Below, one piece after another: positions 38,018 to 46,512 of a stretch of DNA of 64,000 bases. The stretch lies in contig JBMNOP010000014.1 of assembly GCA_050943135.1 (NCBI GenBank), positions 33,021 to 97,020 on the forward strand, in the 5' to 3' direction. The DNA comes from RUG695 sp050943135 (GTDB lineage Bacteria; Planctomycetota; Planctomycetia; Pirellulales; Thermoguttaceae). Position numbers and translations under genes: made by a program. The notes beneath the pieces were generated by a model. It was not told where the DNA came from. It did not search any database and was given only the letters and a program-made list of their open reading frames with translations. Position 1 is the stretch's first letter. Every line of letters begins with the position of its first letter.

Positions 38018-38040
38018 TGAAGAAAACGGTGTGATATCAT
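38018..38040 (-). pseudogene. Vestige of the rnd start at the duplication junction
   Basis: Minus-strand bases from the ATG at 38040 encode M-I-S-H-R-F-L before leaving the rnd sequence; true rnd begins M-T-S-H-R-F-L. This leftover marks where unit B meets unit A and shows that the original order was nhaD then rnd. Confidence 0.85.
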
Positions 38041-38067
38041 CGGATTCCTATGCCGTCGATGAAGAAA

Positions 38068-39702
38068 TCACCGGAAGAAAATCAAGGTCATGACGAACAG
38101 AATCGGAAGATGGGCGCAAGCCGTGTACCCCATGTAACCGAAGAAGCTCGGCATCTTAATCCCCGACTGTTCGGCAATCGATTTTACCATAAAGTTAGGT
38201 CCGTTCCCGATATAGGTTACCCCGCCCATCATCACCGAACCGAGCGAGAGCGCAATCAGGAACTCCAGCGAGATCGGCACACCCGAGACGGCTGCGTCTT
38301 CCTCGATCTTGGCCGCGTGGTCCGGGTTCCCTTTTGCGATGGCTGCGTCGGTGGCTTTGGCCATTTCGAAGAGGACAACGTAGGTCGGCGCGTTATCGAG
38401 AAACAACGAGAAGGAACCGGACATCCAGAAGAATTCCTGAGTTTCGTTCATCCCGATTTTACTTCCGACCCTATGAACTTTTTCGGTAATTTTTTCCCCT
38501 TTTTCCCCCAGAATCTGTAAAGGTGCCTGCATGCAGATAAAGATTCCGAAGAAGAGAGTGGCCACTTCGATGATCGCGCTGAAATTGAAGTCGTTTTCGG
38601 CACGGACGGCCTTCGAGCCGAGGAGGAGCGAAAGGAATACCATCGTAAGCTGGACGATCTCGCGCAGGAACATCGGCGGATACCAAGTGCCGATTGGTTT
38701 GCTCGGAGCGAGAAACATCACGGCAAGCACGACGCCGATCAGGCAGAAGAGGTTGGGCCACAGACCGTGAACCCGCAGAGGCTCGATATTGTTGACGTCA
38801 CTTTTCAGATCAACTGGTTTTTCTTTCCGGCAGAACCAGAAAGCATCCAGGAGGAAGTAGAGACCGATCGAAGAGGCGTTGACAAAGAGCCACATCGGCC
38901 AGAGACTCAGGGTCCAGAGGAAATTAATCCCGCGCAGATGTCCAAGGAAAAGGGGAGGGTCACCGATCGGCAGCAGACAACCGCCGCAGTTGCAGACTGT
39001 CAGAATGAAGAAGATAATCGTGTGAACTTTGTATTTCCGCTCTTTGTTGGCGTCGATCAGCGGACGGATCAAGAGCATTGCCGCACCGGTGGTGCCGATA
39101 AAACTTGCCAGGATTGCCCCGATCGCGAGAATGAGCGAGTTGAGCCAAGGTGTCGCTTTCAGGTTGCCCGAGATTCTGATCCCCCCCGTGATCGTGAAGA
39201 GGGCGAACAGGAGCACAATAAAGGAAATGTACTCGCCGATAATGGCGTTCACAAAGATCGCCCCCGCCTTGGGGAGCGGACCGTCGACCACCGCGTGGGT
39301 CGGCCAGTGGAGGGCGACCGGCGAGGCGTGCACGAAGGCGTAGTAGAGCAGAACGACGAGTCCTAACCCTGAGGCAACGAGGAACCGGATGAGGTTCCTT
39401 CTCCGAACACGTTTCATGGCCGGAATCAGGGGGAGAATCGCAATACAAAGGAGCAAAACACAGAACGGAATCGTGGCCCAGAGGGGCGGGGATTCTACCT
39501 TATCTTCGACCAGGGGTTCGGCTTCGGAAGCAGCAGCCCCCTCGGCAGATTCTGTTACGGGCTGTGAAACGCGCGTCCACTTTTGGGGCAGCCCCGTGAA
39601 AAGCAAGAGAGTGTAGGCGGCAAAAAGAATGATCAATCCCCAAACAACCGGCTTGGTATTGATTCCCGCCGGCGCCGGCGCTTGAACCGTCTGTCCTGAC
39701 AT
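38068..39702 (-). CDS. nhaD: NhaD-type Na+/H+ antiporter, copy 2
   Basis: 544 residues, a diverged copy of the gene next to it with the same membrane layout and conserved motifs. It lacks about five residues in the first external loop, and many changes are clustered in loops, including SLFLDNAPTYVVLFE against SVLDNAPTYAVFFE in the core. It keeps its own leader and ribosome site (TAGGA). Retention of two open frames with patchy divergence suggests two slightly different carriers, for example in ion affinity or expression. Paralogue, not a broken copy. Confidence 0.85.
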   Translation of the reverse strand: MSGQTVQAPAPAGINTKPVVWGLIILFAAYTLLLFTGLPQKWTRVSQPVTESAEGAAASEAEPLVEDKVESPPLWATIPFCVLLLCIAILPLIPAMKRVRRRNLIRFLVASGLGLVVLLYYAFVHASPVALHWPTHAVVDGPLPKAGAIFVNAIIGEYISFIVLLFALFTITGGIRISGNLKATPWLNSLILAIGAILASFIGTTGAAMLLIRPLIDANKERKYKVHTIIFFILTVCNCGGCLLPIGDPPLFLGHLRGINFLWTLSLWPMWLFVNASSIGLYFLLDAFWFCRKEKPVDLKSDVNNIEPLRVHGLWPNLFCLIGVVLAVMFLAPSKPIGTWYPPMFLREIVQLTMVFLSLLLGSKAVRAENDFNFSAIIEVATLFFGIFICMQAPLQILGEKGEKITEKVHRVGSKIGMNETQEFFWMSGSFSLFLDNAPTYVVLFEMAKATDAAIAKGNPDHAAKIEEDAAVSGVPISLEFLIALSLGSVMMGGVTYIGNGPNFMVKSIAEQSGIKMPSFFGYMGYTACAHLPILFVMTLIFFR

Positions 39703-39739
39703 TATGCTGACTTCCTAATTTTTTGCGTTTTCCCCTCAC

Positions 39740-39828
39740 GTCGGATTTCCGCCGACACTATTGCAAGGGCCCGGATGACCGTAAGTCCTTCCCCCGGCAG
39801 AACCCGGCAGGGGGAAATGAGTATACTC
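39740..39828 (-). promoter_or_regulatory. Leader of NhaD copy 2
   Basis: Same elements as copy 1: GTCGG/CCGAC hairpin (39740-39756), TTCCCCC/GGGGGAA hairpin (39789-39816) and GAGTATACTC (39819-39828). The C and G runs shorten together relative to copy 1. Confidence 0.5.
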
Positions 39829-39887
39829 CAGACTCCATTCTATTCCATTTTTGCAATCAGGGAAGGGAGTAGAGGAGGGTAAGTCTT

Positions 39888-40106
39888 GTGGACAATGAAG
39901 AAATGAAGTGTCACATTCGGCACTCTCCGGAAAGAGATGCTTACGACTAGGGCCGATCTTACAAGAGAGTCAGAAAACACTTACCGACCGCTTCTTCCCT
40001 TTCGATCAGGGGGATTGATCAAAACGGGAGAATCAAAACAACGAGGCATTTACTTTTTTGAACGGAAAAATCGGCATGGAAAGCAGCATCCCCCTCGCAT
40101 AACAGG
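39888..40106. other. Spacer with nothing recognised
   Basis: Between the end of the duplication and the small membrane protein gene no frame, RNA fold or repeat stood out on either strand. Confidence 0.5.
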
Positions 40107-40277
40107 TTAGGGTTTTGAGTCAGAGGAGCTTATCCAGCCGATGCCTCCCGCTTCGCAAAGCATCATAATCAGGAACAGCCATACGAAGATTCCCCATTTT
40201 CTTCCTCTTGCTTCTGCGTTGCCGTAAAACTCCAGATAAAGGCGACCGTCGTGGTCATCATGGCAATAGTCGGTCAT
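40107..40277 (-). CDS. Small single-pass membrane protein, 56 residues
   Basis: The frame begins at the ATG at 40277, with AGGGGGAAAAGGA directly upstream as a strong ribosome site. It has a polar, His/Asp-rich N-terminus (DYCHDDHDGR), a basic stretch (ARGRKW) and one hydrophobic segment (GIFVWLFLIMMLCEAGGIG, about residues 29-48), then a short polar tail. The charge pattern suggests an inside N-terminus. I know no family for it. Base use is like the neighbours. It is upstream of nothing obvious on its strand except the NhaD pair. Confidence 0.6.
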   Translation of the reverse strand: MTDYCHDDHDGRLYLEFYGNAEARGRKWGIFVWLFLIMMLCEAGGIGWISSSDSKP

Positions 40278-40362
40278 TCCTTTTCCCCCTTGGTTCCCTA
40301 AGGGACTGGTAAAGTGTTGGTCGCCTACCTCGGATCGATCTCTTTTTGGGGTATGGTTATTC

Positions 40363-40421
40363 CGCCTGTTGTACCGAGACGGTTGTCACGGTGTTTCGTC
40401 GTTTCGGCACCTCAACAGGCG
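40363..40421 (-). terminator. Long hairpin after the 386-residue membrane protein gene
   Basis: CGCCTGTT pairs with AACAGGCG, and beyond a 3-base bulge GTGCCGA pairs with TCGGTAC (one G-T), giving a 15-bp stem just 7 bases past the stop of the upstream minus-strand gene. There is no clear T run, so it may be a terminator or an mRNA end-protecting hairpin. Confidence 0.45.
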
Positions 40422-40427
40422 TGGTGC

Positions 40428-41588
40428 TCAGAAGAAGTCGATTCCCCCTTCCGGTTTTTCTGCGGCAGGTGCGACCTCGGCTGGTTTGGTTTCCGATTCC
40501 GATGCCGGAGAATCGGCCTTTTCGAATTTAGGCGAGGAACCCGAGCCGAAAAGTCCTCGGAGCAATCCACCCCTCTGCCCCGAGGACTTGTCGGGCGAGA
40601 CATGGGTGATTAACGGCTCGATGGCCGTTTCGGTTTTTCCGGAACGCTCGGCAATGATGACCGCGACCATCACGTCTTTGAACCAGTAGAGTCTCGCCAG
40701 GTCTTCGGGCGAGGTGGTGTCGATCCAACCCGAGACGATATGGTTCAGGTCTCGGATTTGTTCCACCGATCCTTGCGGGGGGAGCCCCAGCTCGGTACGT
40801 GCCTTGTCGTAAAGTGCGGAAAAACGGTTGAGCGTTCGGGCGCATTCAAGGATGCAGGCGGGCTTTTCTTTGTCGGAACGGTTGTCGTAGATCGTTATAT
40901 GGCGCAAAAAGAACTCTTTGGTGAGGGTGCGGATATTCGACTCAATCTGGCTCTCGTTGGTCGGAAAGAGGGGCGTGTCCTTGGAACCATCTCCGTTTTT
41001 GCGAGTACGGATTTTTTCCGAAAGGGCATCAGTCGGTTGAATCTCGGACGAAAGAATGTAACGGCCCGAATCGGGACCAGAGGTGATTTTATAATCGGGA
41101 AGGCTGATCGTCCCTTTTTGAGATGCCAGCTCTCGGGCTATGAGGTCGTCGTCTCGTTGCCGAAGGTATTCCGCGGCCGCCTGTTTGATGTAAGGGATAG
41201 CCCTAACGACAAACGGAGAGGCCATTTCGGCCTGTTCTAGCTTGTCGAGTCGGTTTACATATTTTTTTACAAGATTTTCACGCACCTCGGGGGTTTGTTT
41301 TTGAATATCGTTGAACGCCAACCACCCCGAAAGTTGGACCGACTGAGCCTTGACGGAAGCGCGCACGGAGATCGGCTTTCGGGAAGATCTTACCCAGAGT
41401 CCAACCGCGATAAGTGCCAAGATACACAAAAGCGTTAAGACCAAGGCGGTATAGAGAAAACCGAAGAGGAGCGAACGGAAAAAATAATAACTTCGCCGTG
41501 CCGTAAAAGATCGTGTTCCGCCGAGGAGCGAGCCATCAAGTGGTTTTAAGCTTCGGTCGTCGGTTTCGGGTTTTTCGGGGGAGGACAT
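40428..41588 (-). CDS. Unassigned single-pass membrane protein with helical external domain
   Basis: 386 residues. A polar N-terminus of about 45 residues is followed by one strong membrane segment (FLYTALVLTLLCILALIAVGLWV) and a mostly helical domain with the landmarks SGWLAFNDIQKQTPEV, PYIKQAAAEYLR and LYWFKDVMVAVIIAERSGK. A Pro/Ala/Glu-rich tail ends in GGIDFF. The start at 41588 has GAAGG 8 bases upstream; an ATG at 41645 without a ribosome site would add 19 residues. I do not recognise the family. It is divergent from the EfpL gene. Confidence 0.65.
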   Translation of the reverse strand: MSSPEKPETDDRSLKPLDGSLLGGTRSFTARRSYYFFRSLLFGFLYTALVLTLLCILALIAVGLWVRSSRKPISVRASVKAQSVQLSGWLAFNDIQKQTPEVRENLVKKYVNRLDKLEQAEMASPFVVRAIPYIKQAAAEYLRQRDDDLIARELASQKGTISLPDYKITSGPDSGRYILSSEIQPTDALSEKIRTRKNGDGSKDTPLFPTNESQIESNIRTLTKEFFLRHITIYDNRSDKEKPACILECARTLNRFSALYDKARTELGLPPQGSVEQIRDLNHIVSGWIDTTSPEDLARLYWFKDVMVAVIIAERSGKTETAIEPLITHVSPDKSSGQRGGLLRGLFGSGSSPKFEKADSPASESETKPAEVAPAAEKPEGGIDFF

Positions 41589-41774
41589 TTCGGCACCTTC
41601 GGAAATTTGGTCGCGGTCGATAAAAAACTCCTCGTTCGAGGGCATTATACATCGGGTGATCTCTTTGATCAATCCCGTGAATGATACTCGTCCGGTCTTT
41701 TACAAAAGGGATAAAAGGCCTCCTTCACCCCCCGTTATCTCATCGAAATTTGTTCTTCGTTTTCTTTCCGAAGC

Positions 41775-41802
41775 TTGCGCAGTTGACGTGGCCGGTTATA
41801 AT
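41775..41802 (+). promoter_or_regulatory. Promoter of the EfpL-type gene
   Basis: TTGCGC, 16 bases, TATAAT. The predicted start near 41809 gives a leader of about 77 bases. Confidence 0.65.
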
Positions 41803-41885
41803 TCCACATGGGTGGTGGAGTTTGTGCCGTCCGATCGAATTGAATCCATGAAAGAACAACCCCCAAATAAATTCGGAGAAAATTT

Positions 41886-42452
41886 ATGATCGCGAAAGAT
41901 ATGAAGCGCGGCGATATTGTTGTCTACAACGACGCCCCGATCATTGTCGAAAACGTTCAGGTTCAAACCCCGTCGGCCCGCGGCGCGGCGACCCTTTACA
42001 AATTCCGTTGCCGCAATCTGATCACGAAAGATAAGATTGATCTGAAAACCAAAGGGACCGACAATTTCCAAGAAACCGATTTCAAAAAGCGGGAAGTTCA
42101 GTTCAGTTATGCCGATGGAAGCGACGCCTACTTCATGGACAAAGGCGATTACAACATGTACAACATCGCCAAAGAAGACGTCGAGGAAGAAATGAAGTAC
42201 GTGACCGAAGGCCTCGAGGGGATCTACGCCCTGATCTACGAAGACCGGTGTGTGGCGATCGAACTTCCCGTGGTGGTCGAAATGCAGGTTGTCGAGTGCG
42301 ATCCGGCGGCTCGCGGCAATTCGGCAACCAATCGTAACAAGCCGGCGAAAACCGCCTCGGGGCTGGTAGTCATGGTTCCCGAGTATCTCGAAAACGGAGA
42401 GATTATAAAGATCGACACCCGCTCAGGTGAATTCCTCGGCCGGGCAAAATAA
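41886..42452 (+). CDS. efpL: Elongation factor P-like protein, EfpL/YeiP type
   Basis: 188 residues, three OB/KOW-like domains. EF-P proteins enter the ribosome E site and relieve stalling at proline-rich stretches. The loop at the tip of domain I reads QTPSARGAATLYK, with Arg32 where EF-P has a modified Lys/Arg in a PGKGQA-type loop; this and YFMDKGDYNMY match the YeiP/EfpL branch rather than classic EF-P. SATNRNKPAKTASGLVVMVPEYL in domain III is also typical. It has its own promoter; an SGNH hydrolase gene follows 47 bp later. Confidence 0.85.
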   Translation: MIAKDMKRGDIVVYNDAPIIVENVQVQTPSARGAATLYKFRCRNLITKDKIDLKTKGTDNFQETDFKKREVQFSYADGSDAYFMDKGDYNMYNIAKEDVEEEMKYVTEGLEGIYALIYEDRCVAIELPVVVEMQVVECDPAARGNSATNRNKPAKTASGLVVMVPEYLENGEIIKIDTRSGEFLGRAK

Positions 42453-42499
42453 GGTTCTGCTCTTTTCTGTTTAACGCACTCTCAGCAAAGGAAACTTTC

Positions 42500-43603
42500 A
42501 TGTACCTGTTTAGGATGTCTTTTGTGCTTGTTCTGGTATATTGTGGCACGCTTGTGGCCGAGGATATTGCCGTAGCACCTTCCGTTGCCGAGGGGATTGC
42601 TTTTTACGATGCCGCTTCTTGGCCGACGGAGGGGAAGGGGTGGACGGAAACCCGGCGTCCTTTTGGCCGGATTCCCATTGAGTTTGAAGAGAAAGTCACT
42701 CCAAGCGTACGTGGGTTGGGCGAAAATTCCGCGGGTCTCCTCGTTCGATTCCGTACCGATGCCGAGCGAATCAGCGTGAAATACAAGCTTTATTCCGCTT
42801 CATTGGCGATGCATCACATGCCGGCCACAGGGGCTAGTGGCCTAGACCTTTACGCGCTTGAAGAGGGGAAATGGTGTTGGTCTGCCTGCACCCGGCCGAC
42901 AAGCCAAGAGGATACTGCTCTTCTTATCGATCATCTCGACGGTCGAATGCGCGATTACTTAATCTATCTGCCTCTCTACAACGGAATCGATGAACTTTTA
43001 ATCGGTGTGCCCGAAACCGCTGAGTTTCATGCAGTCGCCCCCCTGGCGACCAAGCCGGTCGTCTATTACGGGACATCGATCACCCAGGGCGGGTGCTGTT
43101 CCCATCCGGGGAATGTCTACACGTCGATGCTCAGCCGTCGTCTCAACATTCCGTTTATCAATCTTGGATTTTCAGGCTCGGCCCGGATGGAACCCGAGAT
43201 GGCCGAAATGATCGCCCGACTCGATCCTCTCCTCTTTGTGATTGACGCCGTTCCCAATATGGATCCGGACCTCATTAAAGAGCGGGCGGTTCCTTTCCTG
43301 ACGACGATTCGTCTGGCTCATCCCGAAACGCCGATCCTTGTGGTCGACGGTCGCATGTACGGCGATTGTCACATCAATACGAAGTATGCCAAGGTATGCC
43401 GAGAACTTACCCAGGCGATGCGAGAGGCCCACGACACCGTGGCGGCTCGATATAACGGCTTTTATTGGCTCGGAAACGAAAACCTCATCGGCGAGGATCT
43501 CGATTTCGATTCGACGATGGACGCCTCTCACCTGAACGACCTGGGAATGTACCGACAGGCAGACAAACTCGAAAAGGTTATTCGCGAGATACTCTCTCTC
43601 TGA
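42500..43603 (+). CDS. Exported SGNH/GDSL hydrolase with N-terminal GxDLY domain
   Basis: 367 residues with a signal peptide (about 1-20). The N-terminal beta-domain contains GASGLDLYAL. The SGNH fold follows with the catalytic Ser in YGTSITQGG, Gly in NLGFSGSARM, Asn in AVPNMD and the Asp/His pair in DASHLND. Proteins with this two-domain plan are exported esterases, probably removing acetyl groups from polysaccharides. It ends 10 bp before holA. Confidence 0.85.
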   Translation: MYLFRMSFVLVLVYCGTLVAEDIAVAPSVAEGIAFYDAASWPTEGKGWTETRRPFGRIPIEFEEKVTPSVRGLGENSAGLLVRFRTDAERISVKYKLYSASLAMHHMPATGASGLDLYALEEGKWCWSACTRPTSQEDTALLIDHLDGRMRDYLIYLPLYNGIDELLIGVPETAEFHAVAPLATKPVVYYGTSITQGGCCSHPGNVYTSMLSRRLNIPFINLGFSGSARMEPEMAEMIARLDPLLFVIDAVPNMDPDLIKERAVPFLTTIRLAHPETPILVVDGRMYGDCHINTKYAKVCRELTQAMREAHDTVAARYNGFYWLGNENLIGEDLDFDSTMDASHLNDLGMYRQADKLEKVIREILSL

Positions 43604-43613
43604 ATATGATGCC

Positions 43614-44681
43614 ATGCTCTGTAGCGCCATCGATTTCCTGCTGAACCCGGGGAAGTGCCCCAAGGCGCCCCCCATTGTTGTCCTCTTCGGCGACGACGTC
43701 TTTCTGGGAGGGGAGGTCTACAGGGGCTTCCGTGACCGACTGTTGGGGGGGGGCGACGCCGAATTTGCCCTTGTGGAGTACGAGGGTGGCGACGTCCGCT
43801 ATTCCGAGGTGATCAGTGAAGTTTCGACCCCGCCGATGTTCGGGGGCGACGTCCGCCTGGTTCGCATCTCCGATGCCGATACATTTGTCGCGAATAACAG
43901 AGAAAAGCTTGAAGGATACCTGAAAGCCCCTTCGCCGACGGGTGTTCTTCTTTTACAGGTCAAGTCATTCCCGAGCCATTGGAGACTTTATGGCGCCGTC
44001 GAAGCGGGAGGACTTCTGATCGATCTGGCGAAGCCGAAAAAAATTGCCCTTTTACGATGGCTGGTTCATCGGACGAAGTTTTACGGACTTAACGCCAAAG
44101 AGAGAGCGCTTGAAGTTCTGATCGACCAGATTGGGGAAGAGGCAGGTTTGTTGGAAAGCGAGTTGGCGCGTTTGGCCCTTACTGTCTCACCCGACGACGA
44201 GCTGACCGAAGAGTTCGTTTTCAGGAACGTCGGTTCGTGGCGAAAACAGAAGGCCTGGGATATCGTCAACGACGCTCTGGCGGGGGATTTTCCGAAGGCG
44301 GTTCACCAGCTCGACCTTTTGCTGGCGGCCGGAGAACAACCGATCAGCATTCTGGCCCAAATGGGGGTGCAAATTCGCAGGTTCTGTATCGCGACGCATC
44401 TTTTTCTAGACGCCGAAAAGTCGGGGCAGCGAACCGGTGGCGAGGGCGCCATCCTGAACGCTCTTAAAGGGGCGGGATTTCGTTTTTGGGATAGAACTTC
44501 CAAGAGCGACAAATTGCACCCCCTCAACCTGATGAAGAATTTGGGCCGTCATCGGGGGCTGAAATTGGCCGATCTCCTATTGCAAACGGACCTTGACTTA
44601 AAGGGGGGGCAGCGAATCGATCCGCGGATCATTCTCGAAGAGTTGCTGACGGTCCTTGCTTCGAGGGAGTTCCGAAAATGA
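43614..44681 (+). CDS. holA: DNA polymerase III subunit delta
   Basis: 355-residue clamp-loader subunit that opens the sliding clamp. N-terminal VVLFGDDVFLGGEVYRGF replaces the usual LxGxexyLxxe motif; later KKIALLRWLVHR and GLLESELARLAL are family landmarks, followed by the helical collar region ILAQMGVQIRRFC and GLKLADLLLQTDLDLKGG. No P-loop is expected in delta. A G9 run at 43745-43753 (LLGGGD) and a G7 run near 44605 are possible slip sites. The ATG was chosen because it begins 10 bp after the hydrolase stop. Confidence 0.87.
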   Translation: MLCSAIDFLLNPGKCPKAPPIVVLFGDDVFLGGEVYRGFRDRLLGGGDAEFALVEYEGGDVRYSEVISEVSTPPMFGGDVRLVRISDADTFVANNREKLEGYLKAPSPTGVLLLQVKSFPSHWRLYGAVEAGGLLIDLAKPKKIALLRWLVHRTKFYGLNAKERALEVLIDQIGEEAGLLESELARLALTVSPDDELTEEFVFRNVGSWRKQKAWDIVNDALAGDFPKAVHQLDLLLAAGEQPISILAQMGVQIRRFCIATHLFLDAEKSGQRTGGEGAILNALKGAGFRFWDRTSKSDKLHPLNLMKNLGRHRGLKLADLLLQTDLDLKGGQRIDPRIILEELLTVLASREFRK

Positions 44682-45003
44682 TAGTCCACCTCTTTCGCCG
44701 GTATTGCAACACGCATCACGGGGCGGGTCGCGGGATTCTACCCGAGTCCCATCCCTTGATATCATTCTTGTCGGAGAGCTGTTTCGAAGTGTTCTTCTGT
44801 CGAACGAATCCGGAACTGTCACGGCAAAGAGGGTTTATCCGAACCGGTTTACCCGAATCACAAATAAGGGGTCCTGGAATCCGAAGCCGCTTGATTGGCT
44901 CGACTTGAGTGCTACGGCGCTCTGTCGTCCTCCTTCCGAATCCTCCGTTCAACCGAAGTCTTTCTTGGTTCCGGGCCGCAAGACGGCGAAGAAAATAGAT
45001 AAG
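44682..45003. other. Spacer, no gene recognised
   Basis: Several short frames cross this stretch on both strands, but none has a ribosome site or recognisable motif, and they overlap each other. No tRNA-like fold was found. Confidence 0.5.
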
Positions 45004-45042
45004 AACACCCCGAACAAGCCGTCCGCTTGTCCGGGGTGTTTT
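45004..45042. terminator. Bidirectional terminator between holA and the DUF1559 gene
   Basis: AACACCCCG-A-ACAAGC (45004-45019) pairs with GCTTGT-C-CGGGGTGTT (45025-45040), one mismatch, 5-base loop, ending in TTTT on the plus strand. It serves convergent genes. Confidence 0.8.
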
Positions 45043-45063
45043 GGGTGAAATTGCAAATGACGA

Positions 45064-46389
45064 TCAGATGCTGACCGATTCACCGCCGTTTCTGGAACCG
45101 AGAGCGCCCCAGACGCCATAGGGAGACTTACCGGTATAGACCTGGGAGGCACTCGTGTCGCCACAATCGATGCCGTCATTGACGAACCGAACCGAGCCGT
45201 CCATCATACCGCAGTTGACGCCGCCGGAATGGTTCGACATCGCGCCGCCAATGATGTTGCTACCGCGGTAACCCAAAGGGAAACCTTCTTCGAATGTCCA
45301 AGAGCAGGAAACGGTATTCGGAGGAAGACAGGTTGACATGCAATTTCCCATCGGACGACCCTCAAACCAGATCAAACCACGGGTCGCCAAACGGTTGGCG
45401 TGCCCTTGGGCGATCATCGTGCGGTCGTTCGGGTCGATGTAGCTCAGACAGTTCGAAGGATTCGTCGTGTAGGCTCTGGGGCTACCGCCGGTGTAAGTGT
45501 CGCTGCCGATGACCACTCCGCGTTTGACCGTAGCCCGGTCGCCTTCGACGACATCATCGGTCAGCAGTTCGGAGCAACCGAGGGTGTTGCTCAGGCCGTC
45601 GCGGATATCGGACGGGGAATTGAATCTCATCGGGCCGAAAGCACCACGGAAAATGTAGGAGTTGTAGGGCTCACCGCCATAGTGATAGTAACCGGAATCG
45701 CCTTTGAAGACAGAGTCGTCATCCATCCCGTTTTCGGTCTGGCCGTCACCGAGGCTGAAAGCGATGTTACTACGGGCGAAAGTATAGTTCGTGGAATCAT
45801 ACCCGTCACTCGAACGGAAGTCGACATAGGCACCGGACGAGAACGTGTAGTCGGAACGGGTAAGAAGACGCGGTGTTACCATAACGTTCGACATCCCGTC
45901 GGAAGGACAAATCAGGCCCGTCATTGTCGCACCTGCGGCCCAGTGGGTTGTGTTTGCACCCTTGTAATAGGTGGACGGATCGTCGTAATCGGTGTTTAGA
46001 TTGACCGGCTCCCAGATATGGAGCATCGTATTGTCTTTGGCCGTCTGAACGAATTGATCGTAGATCTGCTGCTGTTCCATAAAGGGGCAAAGAAGAATGG
46101 CTGTCCCACACGGAGCGGTAGAACCCCAGCCCGAGACATTGTAGGGTTGCGCGAAGGTCTTGTACGCCCCATATCCGAAAGAGGACGGGGGGAACGTGCC
46201 GTTGGCATCCAGGTAACCGTGGCAAGCCAGCATGACCTGTTTCATGTTGTTGGAACAGTTCATACGACGAGCGGCTTCACGTGCAGCCTGGACCGCCGGC
46301 AGAAGCAAACCGATCAAGATCCCGATAATCGCGATCACAACCAGAAGCTCAACGAGCGTGAACCCTTTTTTTCGCTCAAAGTTGATCAT
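45064..46389 (-). CDS. DUF1559 prepilin-like protein with H-X9-DG box
   Basis: 441 residues. The N-terminus has a class III signal (KKG then FTLVELLVVIAIIGILIGLLLPAVQAAREAARR, about residues 7-41) cut by prepilin peptidase, and the C-terminus carries HSGGVNCGMMDG, the H-X9-DG box of this planctomycete-rich family. The central beta-rich domain is the DUF1559 region. These proteins are abundant in planctomycetes and are probably surface or pseudopilus components. ATG 46389 has AAGGAG 8 bases upstream. It follows the lipoprotein gene after 123 bp, a frequent pairing. Confidence 0.92.
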   Translation of the reverse strand: MINFERKKGFTLVELLVVIAIIGILIGLLLPAVQAAREAARRMNCSNNMKQVMLACHGYLDANGTFPPSSFGYGAYKTFAQPYNVSGWGSTAPCGTAILLCPFMEQQQIYDQFVQTAKDNTMLHIWEPVNLNTDYDDPSTYYKGANTTHWAAGATMTGLICPSDGMSNVMVTPRLLTRSDYTFSSGAYVDFRSSDGYDSTNYTFARSNIAFSLGDGQTENGMDDDSVFKGDSGYYHYGGEPYNSYIFRGAFGPMRFNSPSDIRDGLSNTLGCSELLTDDVVEGDRATVKRGVVIGSDTYTGGSPRAYTTNPSNCLSYIDPNDRTMIAQGHANRLATRGLIWFEGRPMGNCMSTCLPPNTVSCSWTFEEGFPLGYRGSNIIGGAMSNHSGGVNCGMMDGSVRFVNDGIDCGDTSASQVYTGKSPYGVWGALGSRNGGESVSI

Positions 46390-46512
46390 TGCAGAAACTC
46401 CTTGTTGATTTGGTATAAAGGATAACATAAAACTTACTGCGATCGTCCGATTGAACCTTCAATCTTCTGAGACCGCGGCCTATGAATCATTCGTTAAAGA
46501 ACATTTCGGCTG

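Larger units (their letters stand above)
38018..39887. repeat. Tandem duplication, unit B (1.87 kb)
   Basis: Second copy of the repeat, holding the rnd vestige, NhaD copy 2 and its leader. Both units end in closely matching sequence (AGGTCTTG in A, AAGTCTTG in B), which places the right boundary near 39887. Confidence 0.85.

Noticed and set aside
44656..45048. 130-codon plus-strand frame after holA
   Set aside because: It overlaps the holA end and the bidirectional terminator, and its composition is not like neighbouring genes.
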